Below, piece by piece: positions 30,998-40,389 of a stretch of 64,000 bases of DNA. The position numbers were made by a program, and so were the translations under genes. The notes under the pieces were generated by a model, which was given only the letters and a program-made list of their open reading frames with translations, was not told the DNA's origin and did not search any database. Source of the DNA: Bryobacterales bacterium (GTDB lineage: Bacteria; Acidobacteriota; Terriglobia; Bryobacterales; Bryobacteraceae); the NCBI GenBank assembly GCA_020847975.1, contig JADLBD010000070.1, positions 30,173-94,172 of the forward strand, read 5' to 3'. Within the stretch, counting starts at the first letter, position 1, and each line of letters opens with the position of its first letter.

Positions 30998-32115
30998 ACG
31001 ACGCGATACTTGTCGAGAGCCTTCTGGTCCAGCGTAACTCCCAACCCAGGCTTGGTTGGGATCTTGTAGAAACCGCCTTTCTCCACGGTGAACGGCTCCT
31101 CGACGATGTCATCCTCGCCGATGTGGGTCAGGCTGATGCAGAACTCGACGTTGGGAAGGGCTGAGCATTGATGGGCCTGGAAGACCTGCGAAATCCCGGA
31201 ATAGAGCCCGTTCTCCACCCACAGATTCTGGCCGGTGAGCCGGCAGAGGTCGGACTTCTCGCTCAGCGCCGGCCCCCACTTCCAGTCCTCCACGACAAAG
31301 GCGTCGCAGAGAGACTCGAGGAGGAAACTGCGGACGTCCACCGCTTCATAGTGGACCGCGAGACGGAACGGCAGGCCGCGGCGGATCTGCCGGTAGCCCA
31401 CCAGATCTTCGTGCGCGATGGGCTGCTCGATGCCTTTCACCTGCTCGAACCGGCGGAGCGAATTCATCACGGCCAGAGCCTTGCCGGCTGAGCCGAAGCT
31501 GCCGTTGGCATCGAGATAGATCTGGTAATCATGCGGCACTACGGCCGTGACCGCGGCCATCTGCTCCACCGGGTCTTCATAGCGCCGGGTCTTGATCTTG
31601 TGCACCTCATATCCGAGTTCGACTCCCCGCTTGGCCTCGGCGGCCAGCAGCGACGGCCGGAGGCAGTGGCTCCACCATGTTGCTTGAACCGTGGGCCGCG
31701 GCTGGGGAGAGAAGAGCTTGCAGATGGGCACGCCGCCCGCCTGCGCCACCAGATCGTAGATGGCGATCATGACGCCGGGAGTGAGCGCGCCGCTGTGGAG
31801 GAATTCATAGGCCGGCCGGCCCTTCATGGCGGACAGGTGAGAACGCGGATCGTCCTTGGATTCACCCAGGCCCACCAGTCCCTCGTCGGTGTGGATCCTG
31901 ACGATCCAGGGGCGATAATCCGGCCTGTCGATGTTTTCCCGGCGGTAATTTTCGTGCATGTTGTCACGCACCCGATCGTTGAAGGGGATGCGCAGGCCGA
32001 AGGCTTCGACGCGGGTGATCTTCAGTTTGGCGCTGGGCGCGGCTGCCGGGGCATATGCGGCGCTGAGGCCGAATCCAAGCGCCGGGGCGTTTCTGATCCA
32101 GTTGCGGCGATTCAT
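30994..32115 (-). CDS. mandelate racemase/muconate lactonizing enzyme family protein, exported
   Basis: The 373-residue enolase-superfamily protein has an N-terminal RR-containing signal (MNRRNWIRNAPALGFG) suggesting Tat export. The capping domain includes VRIHTDEGLVGLGES. The barrel carries a KxK-like catalytic base (HKIKTRR) and metal ligands in YLDANGS, GIEQPI and VVEDWKWG. Family members abstract a proton alpha to a carboxylate, for example in sugar-acid dehydration or racemisation. Substrate unknown. It lies 12 bp downstream of a paralogue in the same direction, so the pair likely share a transcript and arose by duplication. Confidence 0.85.
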   Translation of the reverse strand: MNRRNWIRNAPALGFGLSAAYAPAAAPSAKLKITRVEAFGLRIPFNDRVRDNMHENYRRENIDRPDYRPWIVRIHTDEGLVGLGESKDDPRSHLSAMKGRPAYEFLHSGALTPGVMIAIYDLVAQAGGVPICKLFSPQPRPTVQATWWSHCLRPSLLAAEAKRGVELGYEVHKIKTRRYEDPVEQMAAVTAVVPHDYQIYLDANGSFGSAGKALAVMNSLRRFEQVKGIEQPIAHEDLVGYRQIRRGLPFRLAVHYEAVDVRSFLLESLCDAFVVEDWKWGPALSEKSDLCRLTGQNLWVENGLYSGISQVFQAHQCSALPNVEFCISLTHIGEDDIVEEPFTVEKGGFYKIPTKPGLGVTLDQKALDKYRVV

Positions 32116-32127
32116 GGCTTTCCTCCT

Positions 32128-33258
32128 TTAGCGCACGCGGTACCTGTCGACGGCGTCATCGTCGACCGTTACACCCAACCCGGGTTTCTGCGGGATGTCA
32201 TAGAGCCCGTCCTTCATCACGAAAGCCTCTTTGACCAGGTCGTCTTCAGCGGTAACCGCGGCGTTGATGGTGAATTCGATTCCCGGATAGGCTGCCGCCT
32301 GATGAGCCTGCACGGCGAGGCCGATGCCGGACCAGCAACTGCTCTCGTCCCACAGGGGGATGTGGTACATCTGGGCGAAGGCGCTTTGCCCGGCAATGGT
32401 TCGCCCAAGGGTGGGACTGGCGCTGATGTGCACATCCAACAATCCTTCGCGCGCCGCCAGCATCGGGTTCACCAGCCCCCAGTGTTCGGCGAGCCGGAGC
32501 GGTATCTTGCCCTTGAGTTGGCGGTATTCCTCCGTGCTGCGCACGGGCGATTCAATGCCGAAATACCCGGGAAATTCGGCCAGTTTGGTGGCGAAATGCA
32601 AGGTGCGCGCCACCGACCCCCAGCAGTGGTTCGCGTCGCCCCACACTCTGTAATCCGACGGCACGGAAGCGAAGATAGCCTCGGCCTGCTTGACGGGGTC
32701 TTCCCACATCCGGATTTTCACTTTGTGAACACGGTAACCCTGGCTTGCTCCGAGCTTGGCTTCCCGCGCCAGGATGTCCGGCGGATAGCTGAGACTCCAG
32801 TAAGCCTGCACAATGTGCTTTTTCGGATTCGGGGAGAGCAGCCGGCACACGGGGAGCCCCGTAGCCTTGCCGAGCAAGTCATAGATCGCCGTCTGCGAGC
32901 CGCCGAGACCGTCGTTGTAGAAAAACTCCCACGGCGAACGCCCCACCATGCTCTTCACGACAGCTTCATTGCCGCCTTCACCAATGCCCATCAAGCCTTC
33001 ATCGGTGTAGAGCTTGACCACGGTGTGCGGCGAGTGGGGAACGTCCATGTTTTCGCGGCGCCAATTGAGGATCGCGATGTCCCGCAAACGTTCGTGCCAG
33101 GGAACGTGAGTGCGGATCATCTCATAGCGGCTGATGCGCATTGTGGCGACACTGGCCGGGCTGGCCGCGGCAATCTGATAAGCGGGACTGCCCGCGCCAA
33201 GAGCCGCTCCGGCTTTCGCCAGATAATCGAGCAGCTCGCGGCGGTTTGGTCTTGGCAT
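32128..33258 (-). CDS. mandelate racemase/muconate lactonizing enzyme family protein (paralogue)
   Basis: The 376-residue protein resembles the next gene throughout: VVKLYTDEGLMGIGEGG, HKVKIRMWEDP, GDANHCW, FGIESP and the shared C-terminal KPGLGVTVDDDAVDRYRV. It is an enolase-superfamily acid-sugar dehydratase or racemase candidate. The N-terminus (PRPNRRELLDYLAKAG) has paired arginines but a weak hydrophobic core, so export is less certain than for its neighbour. The open frame continues over 100 codons upstream. AAAGGAGA at 6 nt fixes this ATG. The Lys/Asp/Glu ligand positions are kept, but other active-site residues differ from the neighbour, so the substrates may differ. Confidence 0.85.
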   Translation of the reverse strand: MPRPNRRELLDYLAKAGAALGAGSPAYQIAAASPASVATMRISRYEMIRTHVPWHERLRDIAILNWRRENMDVPHSPHTVVKLYTDEGLMGIGEGGNEAVVKSMVGRSPWEFFYNDGLGGSQTAIYDLLGKATGLPVCRLLSPNPKKHIVQAYWSLSYPPDILAREAKLGASQGYRVHKVKIRMWEDPVKQAEAIFASVPSDYRVWGDANHCWGSVARTLHFATKLAEFPGYFGIESPVRSTEEYRQLKGKIPLRLAEHWGLVNPMLAAREGLLDVHISASPTLGRTIAGQSAFAQMYHIPLWDESSCWSGIGLAVQAHQAAAYPGIEFTINAAVTAEDDLVKEAFVMKDGLYDIPQKPGLGVTVDDDAVDRYRVR

Positions 33259-33374
33259 GATAAGTCTCCTTTCCCCGCGCTTCACTTGCATTCGCTCTGT
33301 GTGTATGCAAGAGCCTATCACGTTGGATGGGTGGTAGTGTGAGGCGCGCGGTTCGCAGTGGGCACTGTGCGAGG

Positions 33375-33731
33375 TTAGAGGAGTTCCAACGCGGTTTCGA
33401 CGGGCCGGCACGGACGCACGCCTTTGGATGAAGCAACTACAGGACGATTGAGGAGCACGGGATGTTGGGCCAGGTAGCCGGCCAGTTGGGCATCTGTCCA
33501 TTTCGGGTTGGCCAGGTCGAGTTCGGCGTAGAGCTTTTCCTTCGTGCGGAGGAAAGCCCGCGCGCCCAGGCCCGAGCGCGCGATGAGGGCCTTCCATTGC
33601 GCGGCGGTGGGAGGGGTTTTCAAATACTCCACAATCTCAGGCTCGACGCCCCGTTCGCGAAGCAATGCGAGAACCTTTACCGAAGTGCCGCACTTGGGAT
33701 TGTGGTAGATGGTGACCGATGGCGTGGACAT
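33375..33731 (-). CDS. ArsC-family arsenate reductase (glutaredoxin type)
   Basis: The 118-residue thioredoxin-fold protein has the active-site segment YHNPKCGTSVKVLALL with catalytic Cys14. The ArsC pattern follows: PEIVEYLKTPPT, the FLRTKE segment and LLNRPVV with a conserved Arg. ArsC reduces arsenate to arsenite using glutathione and glutaredoxin. Close relatives (Spx/YffB) have other roles, so the reaction is not certain. No arsenite pump or ArsR regulator is adjacent. It is a full-length member of the family and lies between an enolase-superfamily gene and a ceramidase-like gene on the same strand. Confidence 0.8.
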   Translation of the reverse strand: MSTPSVTIYHNPKCGTSVKVLALLRERGVEPEIVEYLKTPPTAAQWKALIARSGLGARAFLRTKEKLYAELDLANPKWTDAQLAGYLAQHPVLLNRPVVASSKGVRPCRPVETALELL

Positions 33732-33756
33732 GGAATTATCTTACCCTCCGTGCGGC

Positions 33757-35250
33757 TTATTGGACCTGCGGATAAAGGGCGATGGTTTCGCGAATGAGCT
33801 TTTCGGCCGCGCCCACGTCATAAGGGGTGCGTTCCACTTCGTAGCCGCCGTATGGATATTCCGATTCGACGGGCATGTAGTCTCCACCCTTGCCGCTCGA
33901 ATAGCCGCAAAACATGGTGACGGAGAAGGGAGAGGCTTTCTTGACGGTCGCGCCGATGCCGGAGAAGGGTTCGCCGGGCATGGCGACGAGGGCCATGCCG
34001 CCGATGCGGAGAATCTGGACATCCACCTGGACGGGTGTGGGGTCGTACGGGCGTTGCCACTTGAGGAGGAGGTCGTGGAAGCGGCGCCAGCGGGCTTCGG
34101 CCTGGTGCTTTTTCCAGGGATCGCCGGATTGGCGGGCCGGCTCGAGCTCTTTTTCCGCCGCTTCCACGCGGCGGAACATTTCGCCGATTTCCTGGGCAGT
34201 GTAGCGGCGCGGAGGCAGATCGAGCCTCTTGCTTACGAACTTGAGGGTGGAGTCGCGAGGACCCTCGACGCGCCACGGTTGCTTGGCTGCGAAGGCGGTG
34301 GATTCGACGAAGCCCTCGAAATGCGGGACGCGGCGCGTGGTTTCCACTTGCAGGGCGAGGGCGGCTGCCTGATGGCCGAGGATGCGTCCGAGGCGGTGGG
34401 CGACGCTGAGATCGCCGGTGCCCCATTCAACAGGGCCCTGATCGCCGGCAGCGCCCTGGAAGAAGAGGCAGAGTGCGCCGGGCATGGCCTGTTCGACGGT
34501 CTTCCGCATCATTCCGACCCAGTCGGGAGAGATCATCTTGTTCTCGTAGGTGAGGACGATGCCGTGGCACGGGTAGTTGACGAGGACGGCGTAGGGGTTG
34601 CCGTTGCTGTCGTCGATGCGGATGACGATGAGATCGCGATCGAGAGGACCATCGGGGTTGCGGCCGACGGCGGCCGGCCCCTGGCGGGTGGCGCGCATGC
34701 GGCGGTTGATGTTGATCGTGCCGGCGCCTCTTGCGCCCCAGGCGTGGACAGGGCGGAGATTTTTGTACGCCTCGACGACGGCGGCGGTGATGCGGTCAGA
34801 AAGAAGAGTGTGGTAGGCGGCCATCATCTTCTCATAGGGCTTGGGATCGACGCCGAGGGGGCCTTTTTCGCGCTGGAACATGGGTCCGGAATGCGTGTGG
34901 GTAGCAGCGAGCCGGATGTGGCCGGCGGGGATGCCGGTGGCGCGGGCGATGCGTTCGTGGATGTCCTGCATGCCGTTGAGGAGGAGGATGTCGATGTCGA
35001 CCATGACGAACTTTTGTTTGCCGTCGGAGAGCACGAGTGCGGTGGCGGCCATTCCGGCAGGGTCGATTCCGATGGCTTCGACGTGAGTTTGCGATCCCCA
35101 GTTGAGGTGCGGGATTCCGATGGGCGGAGTGATATCCGTGCGGGCAACTCCGGCGAGGAGGCCGGAGGGTTTGCTGTTCCTGGCGGATTGTTCGACGATA
35201 TCCGCGCGCAGAGGGATGGCGAGCAGAAGGATGGCGGCGAGCGGGCGCAT
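33757..35250 (-). CDS. neutral/alkaline ceramidase-like secreted hydrolase
   Basis: The 497-residue protein has a signal peptide (about residues 1-17). The ceramidase N-terminal domain pattern follows: LLAGVARTDITPPIGIPH, VMVDIDILLLN and AATHTHSGPMF, whose histidines would bind zinc. In the family this domain hydrolyses the amide of ceramide. Classical neutral ceramidases are longer (around 650-700 residues) with a C-terminal Ig-like domain that is missing here. Many environmental bacteria have this short form with unknown substrates. It ends 26 bp before the arsC-like start and begins 9 bp after the MetE-like gene, so it looks like part of a minus-strand operon. Confidence 0.8.
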   Translation of the reverse strand: MRPLAAILLLAIPLRADIVEQSARNSKPSGLLAGVARTDITPPIGIPHLNWGSQTHVEAIGIDPAGMAATALVLSDGKQKFVMVDIDILLLNGMQDIHERIARATGIPAGHIRLAATHTHSGPMFQREKGPLGVDPKPYEKMMAAYHTLLSDRITAAVVEAYKNLRPVHAWGARGAGTININRRMRATRQGPAAVGRNPDGPLDRDLIVIRIDDSNGNPYAVLVNYPCHGIVLTYENKMISPDWVGMMRKTVEQAMPGALCLFFQGAAGDQGPVEWGTGDLSVAHRLGRILGHQAAALALQVETTRRVPHFEGFVESTAFAAKQPWRVEGPRDSTLKFVSKRLDLPPRRYTAQEIGEMFRRVEAAEKELEPARQSGDPWKKHQAEARWRRFHDLLLKWQRPYDPTPVQVDVQILRIGGMALVAMPGEPFSGIGATVKKASPFSVTMFCGYSSGKGGDYMPVESEYPYGGYEVERTPYDVGAAEKLIRETIALYPQVQ

Positions 35251-35259
35251 TGCCCAAGC

Positions 35260-36297
<1,038 letters not shown>

Positions 36298-36300
36298 GGT

Positions 36301-37020
36301 TCAGCCTGTGACACTCCAGCCGCCGTCGACGGTGAGGATCTCGCCGGTGATGTGGCGGGATTCGTCGCCAAGAAGGAACAGGGCGGCGCGGGCAACATCA
36401 TCCGCGTCGAGAATTCCTTTGCTGAGCGGCTGTTTGTGTGTGATGAATTGGAGAATATCTGGGTCTGATTGCGCACGGGCGCTCATGGGTGTGCGCACGA
36501 GGCCGGGCGCGATGGCGTTGACGCGGATGCCGTGCGGGGCGTAGAAGGCTGCCATCGCTTTGGTGAGACTGAGGAGGGCTCCCTTGGCGGCGGCATAGGC
36601 GTGGGCGCCGAAGTGTTGAGGCTCCGGGGAGTAAGCGCTGACGCTGGACATGTGGAGGATGGTTCCAGGCAGGCCGGCGGCGAGCCAGTGGCGGAGTACT
36701 TCGCGGGAGAGCAGGAAGGCGGGGCGGAGGTTGCGGGAGAAGGTGAGATCCCAGCCATCGGAGGAGCATTCATGCAGGGGGCCGTCGCCGAAGCGGCGGC
36801 CGGAGAGGCCGGCGACGTTGAAGAGGGCGTCGATGCGGCCGTGCCTGTCGAGGCAAGCCGCGACCGCGGCGGCGGCGGCCGGCTCCTCGCACAGATCGGC
36901 GATGTAATCCGCGGGGGGATCGAGCGCCGCGAGAAACGGGAGGTCGCCGCGCTCCGTGGCGAGACGGGCGGCGGCGGCGGCGATGCCGGTCGAGCCGGAA
37001 ATGAGGAGCACGCGGGGCAT
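36301..37020 (-). CDS. short-chain dehydrogenase/reductase (SDR)
   Basis: The 239-residue Rossmann-fold protein has the SDR catalytic Ser (HMSSVSAYS) and YxxxK (HAYAAAKGALL). The usual APGLVRTPM loop is present and it ends GEILTVDGGWSVTG. The nucleotide-binding glycine motif is degenerate: SGSTGIAAA is one residue shorter than TGxxxGIG and lacks the last Gly. The region after it is also compressed, so cofactor binding may be altered. The ATG at 37020 overlaps the stop of the Gfo/Idh/MocA gene upstream (TGATG), fixing the start; the frame is open beyond it only within that gene. It probably acts on a sugar or polyol in this operon. Confidence 0.85.
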   Translation of the reverse strand: MPRVLLISGSTGIAAAAARLATERGDLPFLAALDPPADYIADLCEEPAAAAAVAACLDRHGRIDALFNVAGLSGRRFGDGPLHECSSDGWDLTFSRNLRPAFLLSREVLRHWLAAGLPGTILHMSSVSAYSPEPQHFGAHAYAAAKGALLSLTKAMAAFYAPHGIRVNAIAPGLVRTPMSARAQSDPDILQFITHKQPLSKGILDADDVARAALFLLGDESRHITGEILTVDGGWSVTG

Positions 37021-38060
37021 CAGTATTTCACACGAATCCATTTTTTCGAGCGCATTGACTGGTAGCCGGCGTCGAGAATGCAGTTGACCTTGTAGCCGTC
37101 TTCGTAGGTTTCGCGAGGCGTCTCGCCGCGGGCGGCGCATTCGACGAAGTGGCGCATTTCGGCCTGGTAGCCGTAGGCGAAAGCTTCCTCGGGTAAAGGA
37201 CGCGTCCATCCGAAATCGATGTCGGCCTTTTCGACGACGTAGCCGGCGGCACTGGTGGTGAAGGACGTGATGGGCGTGCCGCGGGTGACGTCCGTGAAGA
37301 TGGAGCCTTCCGAGCCGTGGATTTCGTTGCGCAGGTCGAGGCCGCCCTTGGTGGTCCAGGAGAGTTCACAGTGGCCGATGCCGCCGCTCGAAAACTTGAG
37401 AACGAGCAGGGCGTTGTCCTCGCCTTTAGTCTTCCCGTGGTGTACGAGGGTTGCGCCCCAGGCCATGACTTCGACGATTACGTCTTCCCTGCCGAAGAAG
37501 TAGCGGGCGGCTTCCACGCAATGGCAGGCGAGATCGCTCATGGCTCCGCCGCCGGTCTTTTCGATGTCCCAGAAATGAGGGCTATGCGGCCCGCTGTGCG
37601 ATTCGCGGGAGCGGACCCAGAGAACGCGGCCGATGCCGCCGTTGACGATGGTCTCGCGGGCCTTCACCACGCAGGGGGAGAAGACTTCGGTTTCGGCGTA
37701 GCCGTGAATGCGGCCGGACCGGCGGGCGGCATCGAACATTTTTTTCGCTTCGGCGCGATTGCGGCCGAGCGGTTTGGTGCAGACCTGATGCCTGCGGGCT
37801 TTGGAGAGTTCCAGCGAGACCGGAAGGTGTTCTTCATTCGGGAGGGCGATGATGTGGAGGTCTATGTCTTCTCGCGCGATGGCTTGGGACAGGTTCGTGG
37901 TGAATTCGGGGATGGCCCACGCGGCGGCGAATTCCTTGGCGCGGCGGGAGGAACGTGAGTAGTTCACAACCACCTGCTGCCCGTACACGTTGGCGAGACC
38001 CTGCATGTAGAAGTCGGCGACGAAGCCGGAGCCGAGCATGGCAATGCGGACGTTACTCAT
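37020..38060 (-). CDS. Gfo/Idh/MocA-family NAD(P)-dependent oxidoreductase
   Basis: The 346-residue protein has an N-terminal Rossmann domain (IAMLGSGFVADFYMQGL). CTKPLGRNRAEA takes the place of the usual EKP catalytic-Lys motif; the Lys and Pro are kept. In the C-terminal alpha/beta domain the GGGAMSDLACHCVEAARY segment contributes the substrate-binding Asp/His. The family oxidises sugars, inositols and amino sugars. There is no signal peptide, so it is cytosolic. It overlaps the SIS gene upstream by 8 bp and the SDR gene downstream by one base, indicating a tightly coupled operon. Confidence 0.87.
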   Translation of the reverse strand: MSNVRIAMLGSGFVADFYMQGLANVYGQQVVVNYSRSSRRAKEFAAAWAIPEFTTNLSQAIAREDIDLHIIALPNEEHLPVSLELSKARRHQVCTKPLGRNRAEAKKMFDAARRSGRIHGYAETEVFSPCVVKARETIVNGGIGRVLWVRSRESHSGPHSPHFWDIEKTGGGAMSDLACHCVEAARYFFGREDVIVEVMAWGATLVHHGKTKGEDNALLVLKFSSGGIGHCELSWTTKGGLDLRNEIHGSEGSIFTDVTRGTPITSFTTSAAGYVVEKADIDFGWTRPLPEEAFAYGYQAEMRHFVECAARGETPRETYEDGYKVNCILDAGYQSMRSKKWIRVKY

Positions 38061-38823
38061 AAAGGTGCCTCAGGCTGGTGCGGTAGGACTCATAGAATCG
38101 CCGGAGTTGCTCTTCGGCGCTGGTGTTGCCGATGAATTGATGGCTCGGCAGGAGCACGGGCTTGATGCCCCGCGCGAGCAGGCGTTCGGCGACAGCGCAA
38201 CGGAGCATGTTGATGATCATTCCGCCGGTGACCGTGGAAGTGGGGCCGGTGCGCCACTCGAGGCCCTCTAGCTCGAGGACGCAATCGCCCGGGGGGCAGT
38301 GGTTGTCGATGACGACATCGGCATGATCGATCAGCTTCGTGCCTGAGGAGTGGGCCGGAACAGAGTTCTCGCAGTGGCGGCGGGAGGTGATGGCGATGAC
38401 GGGCAGGTTGCGGCGTTTGGCTCCGGCAGCCATTTCGACAATCACGGGCCGGATGCCGCTGGTGGAAATAACGATGAAGGCGTCGTGCGGGCCGAAGTGG
38501 AAGCCTTTGAGGATCTCCTCGGAATAGCCTTCGTACTTTTCGAGGTAGAGGGGAGCGCGTAAGCCGTTCGCGCCGACGATGGCGGCGTGGTTGGAAAGCG
38601 CGAGTTCGACGAGGGCGACGAATCCCACGAAGCATCCCTGGCGGGGAGTCATCTCCTCGCACATCATGCGGCTGTGTCCGTTTCCGAAGAGGAAGACGAG
38701 GCCGCCCTGAGCGATGGAGTCCGCGCAGATGGCGGCGGCGCGCTCGATATTGGGCAGTTCCTGGTCCCTCAACTCCTGTAGCAATTGGAGCGTTTTCGCG
38801 TAGTAGTCAGCGGCGGCATTCAT
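38053..38823 (-). CDS. SIS-domain protein (UPF0309-like sugar isomerase/phosphosugar-binding)
   Basis: The 256-residue protein has the SIS fold pattern: GGLVFLFGNGHSRMMCEEM near the N-terminus and DAFIVISTSGIRPVIVEMA, followed by LPVIAITSR. The last two form the phosphosugar-binding loop (STSG). UPF0309 proteins and related SIS proteins bind or isomerise phosphosugars or act as sugar-sensing proteins. It is first in the minus-strand run SIS-Gfo/Idh-SDR-MetE-like-ceramidase-like. It is divergent from a ROK-family gene, a common partner in amino-sugar catabolism. The specific sugar is not determined. Confidence 0.8.
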   Translation of the reverse strand: MNAAADYYAKTLQLLQELRDQELPNIERAAAICADSIAQGGLVFLFGNGHSRMMCEEMTPRQGCFVGFVALVELALSNHAAIVGANGLRAPLYLEKYEGYSEEILKGFHFGPHDAFIVISTSGIRPVIVEMAAGAKRRNLPVIAITSRRHCENSVPAHSSGTKLIDHADVVIDNHCPPGDCVLELEGLEWRTGPTSTVTGGMIINMLRCAVAERLLARGIKPVLLPSHQFIGNTSAEEQLRRFYESYRTSLRHLYE

Positions 38824-38890
38824 GAATGGAAAACACCTAGGTATAGCAGCCTGGAAACGGGTCCGTCAAAGGGCGTATTCTGAACTGGAC

Positions 38891-39811
38891 ATGACGAAGG
38901 TATTGGCGGTGGATATTGGAGGAACGCAGGTGAAGGCGGCGCGGGTAGACGCGGAAGGCCGGATCGAGGATTCGCGGCGATGCGCCACGCCGGAGTCGCT
39001 GGAGGAGTTTCGGGAGATGGCGAGGAGCTTCGTTGCGGAGCTAGGCGGCGGGACGAGCGCGGCCGGAGTTGGTTGTAAGGGCATCATTGACACGGTGACG
39101 AGCCGGGTGGAAGTGCTGCCGGGGACCGTGCATTACCTCGAAGGGGAGTTGCTATCGGAGGTCTTCGGATTGCCTGTGGCGGCGGACAACGATGCGCGCG
39201 TGGCGCTGCTGGGCGAACGGCGCTGGGGCGCGGCCCAGGCACGGGAGAATGTGGTAATGTTGACGCTGGGGACCGGCGTCGGGGGAGGCGTGTTGAGCGG
39301 CGGAAGGCTGGTGCGCGGCGCGGGGGGAGCGGGCGGGCATCTGGGACACTATACCGTGGACCCGAACGGGGCGCCGTGCATTTGCGGAAATCGCGGGTGT
39401 CTCGAGACGGTGTTTTCGTCGCGGGCTATGGAAGCCGCGGCATTCGATGCGATGCATCGCGGGGTAGCGTCGGTGCTGCTCGAAGGGCCGAAGCCGCCCA
39501 CGTGCGAGCAGGTGTTTCAGGCGGCGATGGCGGGGGATGAAGTGGCGGCCGGGATTGTGAATCGCGCACGGGAAGTGCTTGCCGGAGCGATCGCGGGAAT
39601 GATCTTCGTGTTCGATCCGGAGATAGTGATTCTCGGCGGGCAGATTGTGGAGGCGGGGGAGTATCTGCTGGCGCCCCTGCGGGAGGCGGTGTGGCGGCGC
39701 ACGCGGGGGCTGTTACGGCGCGATGTGCCGGTAGTGCGGACTCAACTGGCGGACCCCTCGGGAGTGCTTGGTGCGGCTGCGCTGGCGCTCGAGAACTCCA
39801 CCTTGTCGTAG
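38891..39811 (+). CDS. ROK-family sugar kinase or regulator-like protein
   Basis: The 306-residue protein has the ATP-binding motif VDIGGTQVKAA, the catalytic Asp in AADNDARVA and the ROK zinc motif in CICGNRGCLETVF. It lacks an N-terminal helix-turn-helix, so it is more likely a kinase (glucose, N-acetyl-glucosamine or similar) than a repressor. The frame is open 69 nt upstream; this ATG matches the family start, but no clear ribosome-binding site is seen. It is divergent from the SIS gene, forming a sugar-use pair. Its last 70 bp overlap the 3' end of the convergent Uma2 gene. Confidence 0.88.
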   Translation: MTKVLAVDIGGTQVKAARVDAEGRIEDSRRCATPESLEEFREMARSFVAELGGGTSAAGVGCKGIIDTVTSRVEVLPGTVHYLEGELLSEVFGLPVAADNDARVALLGERRWGAAQARENVVMLTLGTGVGGGVLSGGRLVRGAGGAGGHLGHYTVDPNGAPCICGNRGCLETVFSSRAMEAAAFDAMHRGVASVLLEGPKPPTCEQVFQAAMAGDEVAAGIVNRAREVLAGAIAGMIFVFDPEIVILGGQIVEAGEYLLAPLREAVWRRTRGLLRRDVPVVRTQLADPSGVLGAAALALENSTLS

Positions 39812-40359
39812 ATCTCCGAGAGGACGAGGCGGCAGGGGACGCTCTCGAGTTCGATGGCCGCTTCGAGACCGGCACTTTCGGAGAGGACCCAGCGATTGTC
39901 AGGCAGGCGGCGGAAGCGTTCGATGTGCGGTTCAGATTGGGAAATGAGAATGTATTCCTGGAGGGATTCGAGCGCGCGGTAGTGGGAGAACTTCCCGCCG
40001 CGGTCATAGGCTTCAGTGGAGGGGGAGAGGATTTCAAAGATGGCGACGGGATTGGTGACGGTGTCGTTTCTGTTATCGGGGAATTGGGGCGGGCCGCAGA
40101 GGATCATGGCGTCCGGGTAGGTGTAGAGGCCGGTGGAGGAGACGCGGAGGCGGAGATCGGAATTGAACACACGGCATTGGGTCTTCTTCAGCGCATTTCT
40201 CACTTCTCCGAGCAGGTTGGCGGCAATCAGGCTGTGCGAGGGTGTCCCCCCCGCCATGGCGTACATCACGCCGCCGAGATACTCACTCTTCGTATCCGCC
40301 TTGCGCTCGATTTCGAGGTATTGTTCCGGGGTGAGATAAGGAGGTGATTGCGCCGCCAT
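39742..40359 (-). CDS. Uma2-family (DUF820) PD-(D/E)xK-like putative endonuclease
   Basis: The 205-residue protein shows the Uma2/DUF820 layout: LTPEQYLEIERKADTKSEYLGG at the start, YPDAMILCG with the catalytic Asp, AIFEILSPSTEAYDRGGKF with Glu and Lys, and HYRALESLQEYILIS. The fold belongs to the restriction-endonuclease-like group. These genes are multiplied in some Acidobacteriota and cyanobacteria and their role is unclear. A GTG nine codons upstream is an alternative start, but the ATG has AAGGTG before it. Its 3' end overlaps the ROK gene by 70 bp in convergent orientation. Confidence 0.8.
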   Translation of the reverse strand: MAAQSPPYLTPEQYLEIERKADTKSEYLGGVMYAMAGGTPSHSLIAANLLGEVRNALKKTQCRVFNSDLRLRVSSTGLYTYPDAMILCGPPQFPDNRNDTVTNPVAIFEILSPSTEAYDRGGKFSHYRALESLQEYILISQSEPHIERFRRLPDNRWVLSESAGLEAAIELESVPCRLVLSEIYDKVEFSSASAAAPSTPEGSAS

Positions 40360-40389
40360 CAGAGCACCTTGCTCGTATTGTGTCACAAG

